A stretch of 64,000 nt of DNA, from contig NZ_JAMXWN010000004.1 of NCBI RefSeq assembly GCF_024125425.1, positions 176,956 through 240,955 of the forward strand, given 5' to 3'. Positions 55,982 to 64,000 of the stretch are shown piece after piece; position 1 is the stretch's first letter; the number at the start of each line of letters is the position of its first letter. The notes below the pieces were generated by a model, which did not search any database, was not told where the DNA came from, and worked only from the letters and a program-made list of their open reading frames with translations. Origin of the DNA: Sporolactobacillus kofuensis (GTDB lineage Bacteria; Bacillota; Bacilli; Bacillales; Sporolactobacillaceae). The translations under genes and the position numbers were made by a program.

Positions 55982-56719
55982 TTAATCCAACCAGTAATAG
56001 CCCCTGATCATCGAATCAATTTTCTCATAACCCGCCTTGTTATAAATATGAATAGCCGGTGGGACATTGGAATAAAGATAGCTTGTTGTTTCTAAATTTT
56101 TTCGATTGAAATCCGTTAAAAAATTGATTAGTTGGCTGGCATAGCCTTGGCCCCGTTTATTTTTCTTGGTAAAAACATCATTAATTCTGGAAATGTCACC
56201 CCGTCTGTATAGTGAAGCGAGACAAACAAGTTCCCCAGAAGCATAACCACCAAATAAGTAGAAATTCGGATGGGTTACTGGCTTAAATAAACTTTTATAG
56301 GCCCATTCACCTTGATCGGGATCCGACGCAAAGAGCGTGTCAATTGATGCGTCAATTGTGGCGATGCGAGAAAAGTGTAAGGTGACCGGCGTGTCGATGA
56401 TTTTGGCCGTTGTTTGCACGAAAAAGCTTTGCCCTTCAACACGATGGCGAAAACCGTTGTTTGCGAGATAACGCCCAACTTTGCTCTCCTGCATGGAAAA
56501 TGTATAGATACGTGGCGGCAGTCCTAACGATCGAAACACAGTGACAACATCCTGTACTGCGGGTCCAAATTCAGCATTTTCCTCAATATAAGCATGATTA
56601 CTGTCATAAGATAACGGATTCTCTGTATCATGAAAAATCCGACCATAAGGTTTTTCAATGACTTCTGACTGGACTTCCCCAAAATTGTTCTCAAAAGCAA
56701 TCAATTGATCTGTAATCAT
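55982..56719 (-). CDS. GNAT family N-acetyltransferase
   Basis: The 245-residue protein has an N-terminal extension (1-110) and a C-terminal GNAT domain with LVCLASLYRRGDISRI, acetyl-CoA motif KRGQGYASQLINFL near residue 198 and IHIYNKAGYEKIDS. The N-terminal half resembles a second, degenerate GNAT fold. Substrate unknown. Start ATG follows GGAGAACAAATCG. It is on the same strand as map but 124 bases downstream of it. Confidence 0.82.
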   Translation of the reverse strand: MITDQLIAFENNFGEVQSEVIEKPYGRIFHDTENPLSYDSNHAYIEENAEFGPAVQDVVTVFRSLGLPPRIYTFSMQESKVGRYLANNGFRHRVEGQSFFVQTTAKIIDTPVTLHFSRIATIDASIDTLFASDPDQGEWAYKSLFKPVTHPNFYLFGGYASGELVCLASLYRRGDISRINDVFTKKNKRGQGYASQLINFLTDFNRKNLETTSYLYSNVPPAIHIYNKAGYEKIDSMIRGYYWLD

Positions 56720-56843
56720 GTCGATTTGTTCTCCGTTCTATAAATCATTTCGTATTGGATAAAGTAAATCCCGAGCAAAAGATCCTTCTTATGCTCGGGG
56801 ATTATGATCATGATTAAAATGTACTTTCTCGGTCATTTGACGT

Positions 56844-57608
56844 TTAATGCGCGTCTGTTACATCAAGTGCAGTCAGTATTTCCGGACCGTCTTTTGTAAT
56901 CGCCAAGGTATGCTCATATTGCGCCGAAAGCGATCCATCAACCGTACGTGCTGTCCATCCGTTCGGATCAACCTTTGCACGCCAGTCTCCAATGTTCAGC
57001 ATCGGTTCAATGGTAATCGTCATGCCTTCTCTAAGACGAAGTCCGCGCCCCGGACGGCCATAATGAGCAACCGGCGGATCTTCATGCATCGTCGGTCCAA
57101 TACCATGACCAACAAATTCACGTACAACGCTCAGTCCACGGTCTTCAGCGTATTTCTGAATGGCATACCCGATGTCGCCCAGTCGATTTCCCACAACAGA
57201 CTGCTTGATTCCCTCATAGAGTGCTTCTTCCGTTGTTTTCAGTAAATGCTTGGCTTCATCGGAAATATCACCCACTGCATAGCTCCACGCTGAGTCTGAC
57301 ATCGCACCGTTTAAATTGACAACCATATCAATGGTGACGATGTCCCCGTTTTTCAGCGCTTTTTTGTTCGGAAAGCCATGGCAAATTTCATCATTTACAG
57401 AGGCACACGTTGCAAATTGATAGCCTTCAAAACCTTTTTCTTCCGGAATTGCCCCGTGCTTTTCCAGAAATTCATTCACAAATTCTTCGATCTCCCACGT
57501 CGTTACGCCGGGACGAATCATCGACTTGATATGCTGATGTGCCTGAGCAAGCAGTTGCCCGGATTTTTTCATCTCAGCAATTTCATTCTGTGATTTTAAT
57601 TGGATCAT
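56844..57608 (-). CDS. map: methionine aminopeptidase type I
   Basis: The 254-residue enzyme removes the N-terminal Met from new proteins. The metal ligands are visible: Asp in VTIDMVVN near residue 97, Asp in GAMSDSAW, His in GPTMHEDPP near 173, Glu in TIEPML near 204 and Glu in YEHTLAI near 236. HGFPN carries the substrate His. It lacks the N-terminal zinc finger of type Ib. Start ATG follows a weak GGTGG. In B. subtilis map lies with ribosomal genes; here it is a separate copy near rex. Confidence 0.93.
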   Translation of the reverse strand: MIQLKSQNEIAEMKKSGQLLAQAHQHIKSMIRPGVTTWEIEEFVNEFLEKHGAIPEEKGFEGYQFATCASVNDEICHGFPNKKALKNGDIVTIDMVVNLNGAMSDSAWSYAVGDISDEAKHLLKTTEEALYEGIKQSVVGNRLGDIGYAIQKYAEDRGLSVVREFVGHGIGPTMHEDPPVAHYGRPGRGLRLREGMTITIEPMLNIGDWRAKVDPNGWTARTVDGSLSAQYEHTLAITKDGPEILTALDVTDAH

Positions 57609-57761
57609 TCCTGCATTCCACCCTTATTGTAAAAAAACATTGATCACCATTATTTTATTTCTTGGCTTTGTTAAATTTGCCGTTGTTTGTTAATGTTTCT
57701 TGCCCTGTGTTCTTCCACGCACATATCAAAAGTAGCGCATCTGTATTTTACCACTTAATCC

Positions 57762-58403
57762 TTACGATTTCCTTTCTTCCATCGCGTGATTAAGAAAATA
57801 GATTAAAGCCTGAAGTTCAACCGTCATATCCACATGCCGCACATAAGCATCTTGCGGCAGGACCAACCGAGTAGGCGAAAAATTCAAGAACCCATGTATA
57901 CCGGAGGCAATGGCCAAATCAGCAGCCTTCTGTGCATGAGCAGCGGGCACAGTCAGTATCGCTGCTGTGATCTCGCGATTATCATCCGTCTCAAGTTCGT
58001 CCATGGAATGGACTGAGGTACCACTTATTTCCGTACCAATCTTTAACGGATCGACGTCATAAGCCTTTACAATTTTGGTATTGTTGTTCTTTTGAAAATT
58101 GTGGTTGAGCAGTGCCGTTCCCAAATGACCGACGCCAATAAGAATAACCTTAGATAACTCATCTTGATACAAGATCTTCTTTAAAAATTCCATTAAATGT
58201 TGTGTATCATAACCATAACCTTTTCTTCCCAATGCACCAAAATATGAAAAGTCCTTACGGATTGTTGTTGAATCAATTTGCACAATCCCACCAAATTCTG
58301 ATGAAGAGATGCGCGTTTTTCCTATCGCAACCAAGCGCTGCAACGTTCGGTAATAGAGCGGCAACCGCTCGGCTGTTGCTTGTGGTACATTCTGATTTGC
58401 CAT
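57762..58403 (-). CDS. rex: redox-sensing transcriptional repressor Rex
   Basis: The 213-residue repressor of fermentative and respiratory genes responds to the NADH/NAD ratio. The N-terminal winged helix (QATAERLPLYYRTLQRL, IDSTTIRKDFSYFG) binds DNA; the Rossmann part GVGHLGTALL near residue 88 binds NADH; the C-terminal helix completes the dimer. ATG 58403 is used because GGGGGA precedes it by 7 bases and it gives the family length. A near-consensus Rex site lies upstream at 58488-58505, so autoregulation is likely. Confidence 0.96.
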   Translation of the reverse strand: MANQNVPQATAERLPLYYRTLQRLVAIGKTRISSSEFGGIVQIDSTTIRKDFSYFGALGRKGYGYDTQHLMEFLKKILYQDELSKVILIGVGHLGTALLNHNFQKNNNTKIVKAYDVDPLKIGTEISGTSVHSMDELETDDNREITAAILTVPAAHAQKAADLAIASGIHGFLNFSPTRLVLPQDAYVRHVDMTVELQALIYFLNHAMEERKS

Positions 58404-58487
58404 GACCGGGTCCCCCATTTTCACCATGCTCATCTACGTCGTTCCACCCATGTCTCTTGTTCCACTATACTATAAACACAAGCATTT

Positions 58488-58505
58488 TTGTTAATTATTT
58501 CACAA
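58488..58505. promoter_or_regulatory. putative Rex operator between rex and ydiF
   Basis: TTGTTAATTATTTCACAA matches the Rex consensus TTGTGAA-N4-TTCACAA with one change. It overlaps a candidate -35 (TTAACA) of rex and stands 142 bases before ydiF. Confidence 0.65.
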
Positions 58506-58646
58506 TGTTAACTCTTTTCGTCTTTCTACTGAAGGTACAGTTGCCGAATAAATTAGGATTAAGCTAAAATGAAACTATATATATTTCCACAACAAGGCGC
58601 TATAGCCTTGCCGCCCTTTATTCCTAATTCTCTTGAGGTGAAGATC

Positions 58647-60599
58647 GTGTTGCTTTTACAAACCAACGAGATCAGCAAGTCCTTCGTCACTGATCTTGTT
58701 CTATCAAATATATCGATTGAAGTAAAGCTTGGTGAACGTGTCGCGCTTGTTGGACGCAATGGCGCCGGCAAATCAACGCTACTTAAAATTATTGCGGGTG
58801 AGCTGAGTGCCGACAGTGGGGAAGTCATCATGCCGAAGAACCGGACCATGGGCTATTTGCCTCAGAACGCAACCCTCGACTCGAAAAGAGGAATTTATGC
58901 AGAATTGCTCTCCGTCTTCAGCCCTTTGATTGCCCTAGAGAAGAAAATGCGCATGATGGAGGAGCAGATGGCTGATCCCGGCAGCTTCTCCAGTCCAAAA
59001 GACTATGACCAGCTCTTGAAAAATTATGATAACCTCCAAGCCGATTTCCGTGCGCAAGGCGGCTTTACCTATCAAGCCGAAACACGGAGCGTCCTGAACG
59101 GATTGAATTTCGGTGGATTCCCAGACGAAACCCCGGTCAGCAATTTATCGGGTGGTCAGAAGACGCAGCTTGCCCTTGGCAAACTGCTGCTCATTAAGCC
59201 TGATTTACTGATTCTTGACGAACCCACAAACCACTTGGACATTGATACACTATCCTGGCTTGAGGGTTATCTTCAACGCTATAGTGGAAGTGTGCTTGTT
59301 GTTTCCCATGACCGTTATTTTCTCGATAAAATTGCGACCAAGGTGTATGAGGTCGCTAGCCACAAAGTACGGAAATATACCGGTAATTACTCACGTTATC
59401 TTGAATTGCGTGCCGCTGAATACGAAAGTGAATTGAAGACCTATGACAAGCAGCAGAAAGAAATTACAAAACTGAAAGACTTTGTACAAAAAAATATTGT
59501 ACGGGCCTCAACAACGAAACGCGCACAAAGCAGAAGAAAACAATTAGAAAAAATGGATTTAGTGAATAAACCACTTGGCGATGAAAAATCAGCGACATTT
59601 TCGTTTACGATTGAACAACAAAGCGGTCGTGATGTCCTGTCTGTCGCAGATCTCTCGGTAGGCTATACGCATCAGTCACCAATGATTTCAGAACTTACTT
59701 TTCACATCAGTAGAGGCGACCGTGTCGCACTTGTTGGCCCAAATGGGATCGGAAAATCAACACTGTTGAAGGCCATTGCAGGCGGAACGACTCGACAAGA
59801 TGGCGAAGTGGTACTTGGCAGCCATGTCAGTCTTGGTTACTACGATCAGGAACAGAAAAGCCTGAATCCCGTAAATACGGTCCTAGATGAATTATGGAAC
59901 GATTATCCACTAAAGCCTGAGAATGATATACGCACGGTTCTTGGCGGTTTCCTGTTCTCCGGTGATGATGTCTCCAAAGTTGTTTCCCAGCTTAGCGGTG
60001 GCGAGAAAGCCCGACTCATGCTTGCGAAACTGATGATGCGTCATGATAATTTACTGATTCTCGATGAACCGACGAATCACTTGGACTTAGACAGTAAAGA
60101 AGTTCTCGAAGGTGCACTCATTGATTATCCGGGAACAATCTTATTTGTCTCCCATGATCGCTATTTTATTAACAATATCGCCAGTAGAGTATTTGAATTG
60201 ACGAGAGAAGGCATTACTGAATATCTTGGCGACTATGATTACTATATTGATAAAAAGACCGAGCAAGAGCAAATTGCCGAGCTCGAAGCACAGCCCGCGG
60301 CACCACAAAAACAAGAAAGTACGATCGGAGAAGGAAAAGATCAATTCTTAAAAGACAAAGAACAAAAAAAGAAAAAGCGCCAGCTTATTCGCTTCATTGA
60401 ACAATCTGAGGCAGACATTAGTACCCTTGAAGAAAAAATTGACAAGAACCAGCAATCTCTGCTTTTGCCGGATGTCTTTAATGACACAAAGAAAGCGAAA
60501 GAGGTTCAAGCTGAAATTGAGCATGATCAGTTGCAACTTAGTGAACTGATGGAGAAATGGGAATCTGCCCAAATGGAACTCGATGCCTTTGAAAATTAA
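58647..60599 (+). CDS. ABC-F family ATPase (YdiF-like)
   Basis: The 650-residue cytosolic ATPase has two ABC domains and no membrane part. Domain 1 has GRNGAGKST, LSGGQKTQLALG and LLILDEPTNHLD; domain 2 has GPNGIGKST, LSGGEKARLMLA and DEPTNHLDLDS. The linker between them (about 240-310) is charged and helical, and the C terminus is a coiled coil. ABC-F proteins act on the ribosome. Start GTG 58647 after GAGGTGA; the longer frame has no signal. Position between rex and tsaD matches ydiF of B. subtilis. Confidence 0.92.
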   Translation: MLLLQTNEISKSFVTDLVLSNISIEVKLGERVALVGRNGAGKSTLLKIIAGELSADSGEVIMPKNRTMGYLPQNATLDSKRGIYAELLSVFSPLIALEKKMRMMEEQMADPGSFSSPKDYDQLLKNYDNLQADFRAQGGFTYQAETRSVLNGLNFGGFPDETPVSNLSGGQKTQLALGKLLLIKPDLLILDEPTNHLDIDTLSWLEGYLQRYSGSVLVVSHDRYFLDKIATKVYEVASHKVRKYTGNYSRYLELRAAEYESELKTYDKQQKEITKLKDFVQKNIVRASTTKRAQSRRKQLEKMDLVNKPLGDEKSATFSFTIEQQSGRDVLSVADLSVGYTHQSPMISELTFHISRGDRVALVGPNGIGKSTLLKAIAGGTTRQDGEVVLGSHVSLGYYDQEQKSLNPVNTVLDELWNDYPLKPENDIRTVLGGFLFSGDDVSKVVSQLSGGEKARLMLAKLMMRHDNLLILDEPTNHLDLDSKEVLEGALIDYPGTILFVSHDRYFINNIASRVFELTREGITEYLGDYDYYIDKKTEQEQIAELEAQPAAPQKQESTIGEGKDQFLKDKEQKKKKRQLIRFIEQSEADISTLEEKIDKNQQSLLLPDVFNDTKKAKEVQAEIEHDQLQLSELMEKWESAQMELDAFEN

Positions 60600-60601
60600 C
60601 A

Positions 60602-60742
60602 TTGTCCACAGATTTAACCGTACTTATGCACCTATTCATTGAGTTATCCCCAATTTATCCAGTGGGAAAGAGCACTTATTCACATGATCTGTGGATATGT
60701 GCTCTTTTTATTATGGATAAACAGTTATCCACATGTGAATAC
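60602..60742. promoter_or_regulatory. DnaA-box cluster between ydiF and tsaD
   Basis: Nine-mers on or near TTATCCACA: TTGTCCACA at 60602, TTATCCCCA at 60644, TTATCCAGT at 60655, TTATTCACA at 60676, ATATCCACA on the minus strand at 60690-60698 and a perfect TTATCCACA at 60725. Six in 140 bases is far above chance. Confidence 0.8.
60669..60710 (+). terminator. terminator of ydiF with DnaA boxes in the stem
   Basis: AGAGCAC pairs with GTGCTCT; inside it TTATTCACA faces TGTGGATAT with few mismatches around TGATC, and TTTTTATT follows. Confidence 0.75.
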
Positions 60743-60880
60743 TTTTCAGCTTCTGCACAGTAGGCTCGAGCAAGAAATAAATACGAAACAGGAATCGCTT
60801 TTACTCGATGATTGGGGACCCTTAACGTTTATTATCTCTGTCTCGAATATTCCATGCATAAACCGCTCATCATTCCGCTA

Positions 60881-61000
60881 TTCACGCGAGTTCAGATGAG
60901 TTTCGTGCGAGTTCATCGTTTTTTGCACACTTTCAAATCGATTTCGCTTGGCATGACCAAAGGTTCGCGAATAACCCCCGCCACGCACAATCCACAAGTC
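60881..61000. repeat. degenerate intergenic array with 21-bp period
   Basis: TTCACGCGAGTTCA at 60881, TTCGTGCGAGTTCA at 60902, TTGCACAC at 60923, TTCGCTTGG at 60943 and TTCGCGAATAA at 60964 follow at 21-bp steps (one of 20). No ORF. Confidence 0.6.
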
Positions 61001-61027
61001 GCTAGTCTATGATTTCCGAGATAATGA

Positions 61028-61066
61028 AAAAAAGAAACGAAGAGCATCGTTCTCTCTTCGTTTCCC
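61028..61066 (-). terminator. terminator of the tsaE-tsaB-rimI-tsaD operon
   Basis: On the minus strand GAAACGAAGAG pairs perfectly with CTCTTCGTTTC (11 bp), followed by TTTTTTTC. Confidence 0.85.
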
Positions 61067-61115
61067 AGATCGCTATTGCTATTAGGTCATTGACAAAAAG
61101 ACTTGCTTCATCTGA

Positions 61116-62144
61116 TTAGAAATCTTCAATGGCGAGGTTGGCTTTTCCATTCAATGACAAATCTGCCCGCATCCCTTTCAGAAAACCAATGGTTCCCGAG
61201 GCAGCAATCATTGCCGCATTATCCGTACATAGTGACAAAGGCGGAATGCTCAACGGAATGCCTCTCGTGTTCGCTGCCCGCTCCATCTCAGACCTGACTT
61301 TACTGTTAGCAGATACACCGCCGGCGACAAGGATTTGTTTTGCATGAACCCGCTCCGCTGCGATCATTGTCTTTTTCACAAGAACTTCACTGACACTTTC
61401 TTGGAAACTAGCCGCAATATCTGCGTGATTTAATTCATGACCACGTTGTTGTTCATTGTGAATATAGTTGATGACCGCCGACTTCAAGCCGCTGAAACTA
61501 AAATCAAGAGAGCCTTCCTCGAGCCATGCTCTTGGAAAATTAATTGTAGGTTGTCCTCCCTTGGCCAGCTTGTCGATTTCCGGTCCTCCAGGATAGGGTA
61601 ATCCAATCGTACGCGCTACCTTGTCAAAGGCCTCACCGGCAGCATCATCACGCGTTGTGCCAATGACTTCATAAGATCCATGCTCTTTCATATGAACCAG
61701 CTCTGTGTGTCCACCTGAGACTACTAAAGCAATCAATGGAAATTCAAGTTCCTGTACAAACCGATTCGCGTAGATATGACCGGTAATATGATGAACAGGA
61801 ACGAGTGGCACCTGATGTGCATAGGCCAACGCTTTGGCTCCGTTCACACCGACAAGCAGTGCACCGATTAATCCCGGACCCTGAGTCACAGCAATCGCAT
61901 CGAGGTCATCCCAAGAAATGCCGGAATTGTTCATTGCTTCCTCACAGACCAGCGTAATCTGATCTACATGATGGCGAGAGGCCACCTCGGGGACAACACC
62001 ACCAAAGCGGCGGTGAATATCAATCTGAGAAGCGACCGCATTTGAACGAATGACCGTGCCATTCTCTACAACAGCTGCAGCGGTTTCATCACAACTTGTT
62101 TCTATTCCTAAAATCATTGTCTTCTTCTTTACATCTACATTCAT
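61116..62144 (-). CDS. tsaD: tRNA t6A threonylcarbamoyltransferase TsaD
   Basis: The 342-residue ASKHA-fold enzyme transfers threonylcarbamoyl to A37 of ANN-decoding tRNAs, with TsaB and Tsa[17 protein letters not shown] opens the protein; the metal-binding pair is in HHITGHIYA near residue 112, and [21 protein letters not shown] and [10 protein letters not shown] follow. Start ATG 62144 overlaps the rimI stop (ATGA); a GTG four codons upstream is the alternative. Last gene of the operon. Confidence 0.97.
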   Translation of the reverse strand: MNVDVKKKTMILGIETSCDETAAAVVENGTVIRSNAVASQIDIHRRFGGVVPEVASRHHVDQITLVCEEAMNNSGISWDDLDAIAVTQGPGLIGALLVGVNGAKALAYAHQVPLVPVHHITGHIYANRFVQELEFPLIALVVSGGHTELVHMKEHGSYEVIGTTRDDAAGEAFDKVARTIGLPYPGGPEIDKLAKGGQPTINFPRAWLEEGSLDFSFSGLKSAVINYIHNEQQRGHELNHADIAASFQESVSEVLVKKTMIAAERVHAKQILVAGGVSANSKVRSEMERAANTRGIPLSIPPLSLCTDNAAMIAASGTIGFLKGMRADLSLNGKANLAIEDF

Positions 62145-62596
62145 ATTCTCACCCACATGACCAACGCATCTTCACCGTTATTTGAATAATAGTTTTTACG
62201 AATTCCGCCATCTCGAAAGCCTAGCTTACGATATAGGTTTTGTGCAATCGTGTTGCTGACACGAACTTCCAAGCTGATGGAATGTGCTCGTTGTGATACG
62301 GCATAAAGAATCACCTGTCGAAGCAACGTTTCCCCCACTTTGAATCCTCGATATCCACTAAGCACAGCCAGATTGGTAATATGCGCTTCATCGACAATAA
62401 CCCAGACACCGCAATAACCAATAATTTTTCCCTCTAACTCTGCGACAAAATAGTTGGCAAAGTGATTATTCGTAAGTTCATTCTCAAAAGCTTTTCTTGA
62501 CCAGGGGACATCAAAGGCACTGTATTCTACGACCATAACCTGATCAATATCTTCCGTTGTCATTGGACGAATATTGACTGCATTTAGCTCCGGCAT
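62141..62596 (-). CDS. rimI: ribosomal protein S18-alanine N-acetyltransferase RimI
   Basis: The 151-residue GNAT enzyme has acetyl-CoA motif [16 protein letters not shown] near residue 85 and the C-terminal [19 protein letters not shown], with the catalytic Glu/Tyr pair seen in RimI. ATG 62596 is chosen, 8 bases after AGGAG and 5 bases past the tsaB stop; upstream codons of the frame lie inside tsaB. It is encoded in the t6A operon as in other Bacillales. Confidence 0.93.
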   Translation of the reverse strand: MPELNAVNIRPMTTEDIDQVMVVEYSAFDVPWSRKAFENELTNNHFANYFVAELEGKIIGYCGVWVIVDEAHITNLAVLSGYRGFKVGETLLRQVILYAVSQRAHSISLEVRVSNTIAQNLYRKLGFRDGGIRKNYYSNNGEDALVMWVRI

Positions 62597-62601
62597 GCTC
62601 A

Positions 62602-63288
62602 TCACTCCTGTTTGGCCAGCCATTTTGCTTCTGCCTCTGCTAAGCGTAGATATGCCGGCAGAAAATGATGAATGTCTAATACAGGTTTTTTCTGAATACC
62701 AATACGTGCTAATTCTGCAGCTCTCGGCACATTTTGCGTGCTTTCACCAAGAACAGCAAAAGGATATGTCCGTAAGAGTTCTCCCCACTTATCAAAATCA
62801 TTACTTAAAAAAAGAACAGGCTTATTTAATTTACTGAGTTCAGCCAGCCAATCTTTGATCAGTACTAATTGATCAGGGACAACCTGAACAATAGCCCCAT
62901 CCTTCATTTCATAGAGTCCGGCAAATACCTGCCCACGTCTTGCATCAAAGAAGGGTGCAATGAGACCATCAAAGTAGCGGCCATTTTGCGCAACGATTTC
63001 CAAGCTGGACACACCAACGAGTTCTTTCTTGAGCGTCCAAGCCATCAATTTCGCAATCGTAACACCAATGCGTAGCCCAGTATAAGAACCCGGTCCTTCT
63101 GCAACTACTATTCGATCGAGATCGATGGGCTGAATGGCAACCTTTTCAAGCAATTCAGCGATTGCGGGCATTAATCGTTCCGAATGATTCTTTTTACTGT
63201 TTGTCGTCAATTCGCCAAGCACCTTCTGCTCAGTCGCCACTGCAACGCCCATGACTAAGTTTGATGTATCAATGGCTAGTACGTTCAT
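62602..63288 (-). CDS. tsaB: tRNA t6A modification protein TsaB
   Basis: The 228-residue TsaD-like scaffold protein has NVLAIDTSNLVMGVAV at the start, GPGSYTGLRIG near residue 68 (family signature) and a C-terminal PAYLR tail. It dimerises with TsaD and lacks its metal site. Start ATG 63288 is 10 bases after GAGGAG; the overlapping frame start at 63306 lies within the ribosome site. It overlaps tsaE by 20 bases. Confidence 0.95.
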   Translation of the reverse strand: MNVLAIDTSNLVMGVAVATEQKVLGELTTNSKKNHSERLMPAIAELLEKVAIQPIDLDRIVVAEGPGSYTGLRIGVTIAKLMAWTLKKELVGVSSLEIVAQNGRYFDGLIAPFFDARRGQVFAGLYEMKDGAIVQVVPDQLVLIKDWLAELSKLNKPVLFLSNDFDKWGELLRTYPFAVLGESTQNVPRAAELARIGIQKKPVLDIHHFLPAYLRLAEAEAKWLAKQE

Positions 63289-63736
63289 GTTTCGATATCT
63301 CCTCATTTATGCGCTCAGATCTGCTTCCATGCGCGGTGCACGTAATCATTCGCTCATGTTCACTGATGCGTTTAATATCAATGGAGAGCACATCATCGGG
63401 AAGCCATGAAGGAATGTTTTCCGCCCATTCAATGACGGACACCCCATCCCCTTCAATATAATCTTCTAAACCGATGTCTTCTTCATCACTGATCCTATAC
63501 ACATCCATATGATAAAGCGGCAATTGTCCGCTCGTATATTCTTTAACGATGGTAAACGTCGGACTATTAACCATTTCGTGTATACCAAGGCCTTTAGCCA
63601 ACCCTTTTGTAAAAATCGTTTTTCCTGCGCCAAGATCCCCTGATAATGTAAGAACATCTCCCGCTTGCAAATAGTGCGCGAACTGTTCGGAAAAATTCAT
63701 AGTCTCTTCAGGGGAATGGGTCTTCAACTGGTACAT
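63269..63736 (-). CDS. tsaE: tRNA t6A modification ATPase TsaE
   Basis: The 155-residue P-loop ATPase powers turnover of the TsaB-TsaD complex. Walker A is SGDLGAGKTIFTKGLAKGLG near residue 35; SPTFTIVKEY and LYHMDVYRI near 80 and VIEWAENI near 107 are family motifs. Start ATG 63736 is 5-7 bases after AAGGTGA. First gene of the operon, transcribed toward tsaD. Confidence 0.96.
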   Translation of the reverse strand: MYQLKTHSPEETMNFSEQFAHYLQAGDVLTLSGDLGAGKTIFTKGLAKGLGIHEMVNSPTFTIVKEYTSGQLPLYHMDVYRISDEEDIGLEDYIEGDGVSVIEWAENIPSWLPDDVLSIDIKRISEHERMITCTAHGSRSERINEEISKHERTSH

Positions 63737-63884
63737 TGCGTTCACCTTTTCCAATTCCTTTTCTCAGATGGAAAATCTAAACTTAGTGTACCATAATTAA
63801 TCAACAATTTCTTTCTTAGCAAAAAAGCCAGTCCTCCACTTTACCAGACACGTTGAGAAAAATGGACAAAAACCCGTCCAATTC

Positions 63885-63960
63885 TTATTTTGCATCAATG
63901 TGCTTCGATCGCTCTTACAGCGCGCTTCTCTTATTTTCGGAGTCTCAGCAGAAGCTCTCG
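63885..63960. repeat. degenerate repeat shared with 54888-54940
   Basis: TTCTTATTTTG-N6-TGTGCTTCGATCG continues with CTTCTCTTATTTTCGG and further steps of about 21 bp. It lies upstream of tsaE; 63737-63884 contains no other clear feature. Confidence 0.45.
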
Positions 63961-64000
63961 CATTATACGTTCTTCTCTAAAAAAAACAAGCGTCTCTCGA

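Overview
The window comes from a low-to-mid GC Gram-positive bacterium of the order Bacillales; the gene content fits Sporolactobacillus or a relative, though the genus is an inference. The evidence is the ydi-type block tsaE-tsaB-rimI-tsaD / ABC-F (YdiF) / rex / CPBP protease (YdiL-like) / groES-groEL, which keeps the Bacillus subtilis neighbourhood with rearrangements, a CIRCE operator before groES, strong AGGAGG ribosome binding sites, an LPXTG surface protein and a YrvL-family protein.

Region 1 (1-3400) holds a NERD-domain protein set between two arrays of an exact 21-bp-period repeat, two back-to-back gene fragments (antibiotic phosphotransferase-type kinase and a probable EAL/HDOD protein) and an MFS exporter behind an attenuator-like leader. 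Region 2 (3400-8530) is a glycerol/dihydroxyacetone unit: a sigma54 activator with an N-terminal HPr domain, then glpF-dhaK-dhaL-dhaM behind a -24/-12 promoter. Region 3 (8670-17900) is a 1581-residue LPXTG adhesin with ten InlB B-repeats, followed by a hybrid sensor kinase and a SARP-type response regulator. Region 4 (18000-24900) carries mqo, a chemoreceptor, an aldo/keto reductase, a ketosamine kinase and an acetyltransferase. Region 5 (24900-27950) is a scarred duplicate of the dha unit: glpF reduced to its first residues, intact dhaK and dhaL, no dhaM, and a fragment of the ketosamine kinase. Both dha promoters carry the same two-box upstream element at the same spacing, so one activator probably drives both.

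Region 6 (27950-42040) is accessory DNA. It starts with an EF-hand-like small protein, a frameshifted Rpn-family nuclease, a broken AAA ATPase and an intact GHKL ATPase fused to a C-terminal HExxH metallopeptidase. Next comes a 10.4-kb integrative mobilizable element inserted in the 3' end of guaA. It is bounded by 15-bp direct repeats and encodes integrase, a DUF3173 excisionase-like protein, Rep/relaxase, a TcpA/FtsK coupling protein and, as cargo, a single-chain Type ISP restriction-modification enzyme overlapped by an unrecognised 251-residue partner.

Region 7 (42000-64000) is core: guaA, an ArsB/NhaD-type transporter, a nitrilase-family amidase, a CPA2 antiporter, a GH25 lysozyme with SH3 repeats, several small envelope proteins, groESL, map, rex, ydiF and the tRNA t6A genes. 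A cluster of DnaA boxes lies between ydiF and tsaD.

The signals most worth following are: (i) unrelated intergenic sequences across the window that share the same 21-bp period; (ii) the paired sigma54 regulon of the HPr-domain activator; (iii) the GHKL-HExxH fusion protein; (iv) the partner gene overlapping the Type ISP enzyme; (v) DnaA boxes built into a terminator stem. All positions of short sites were read by eye and may be off by one base.
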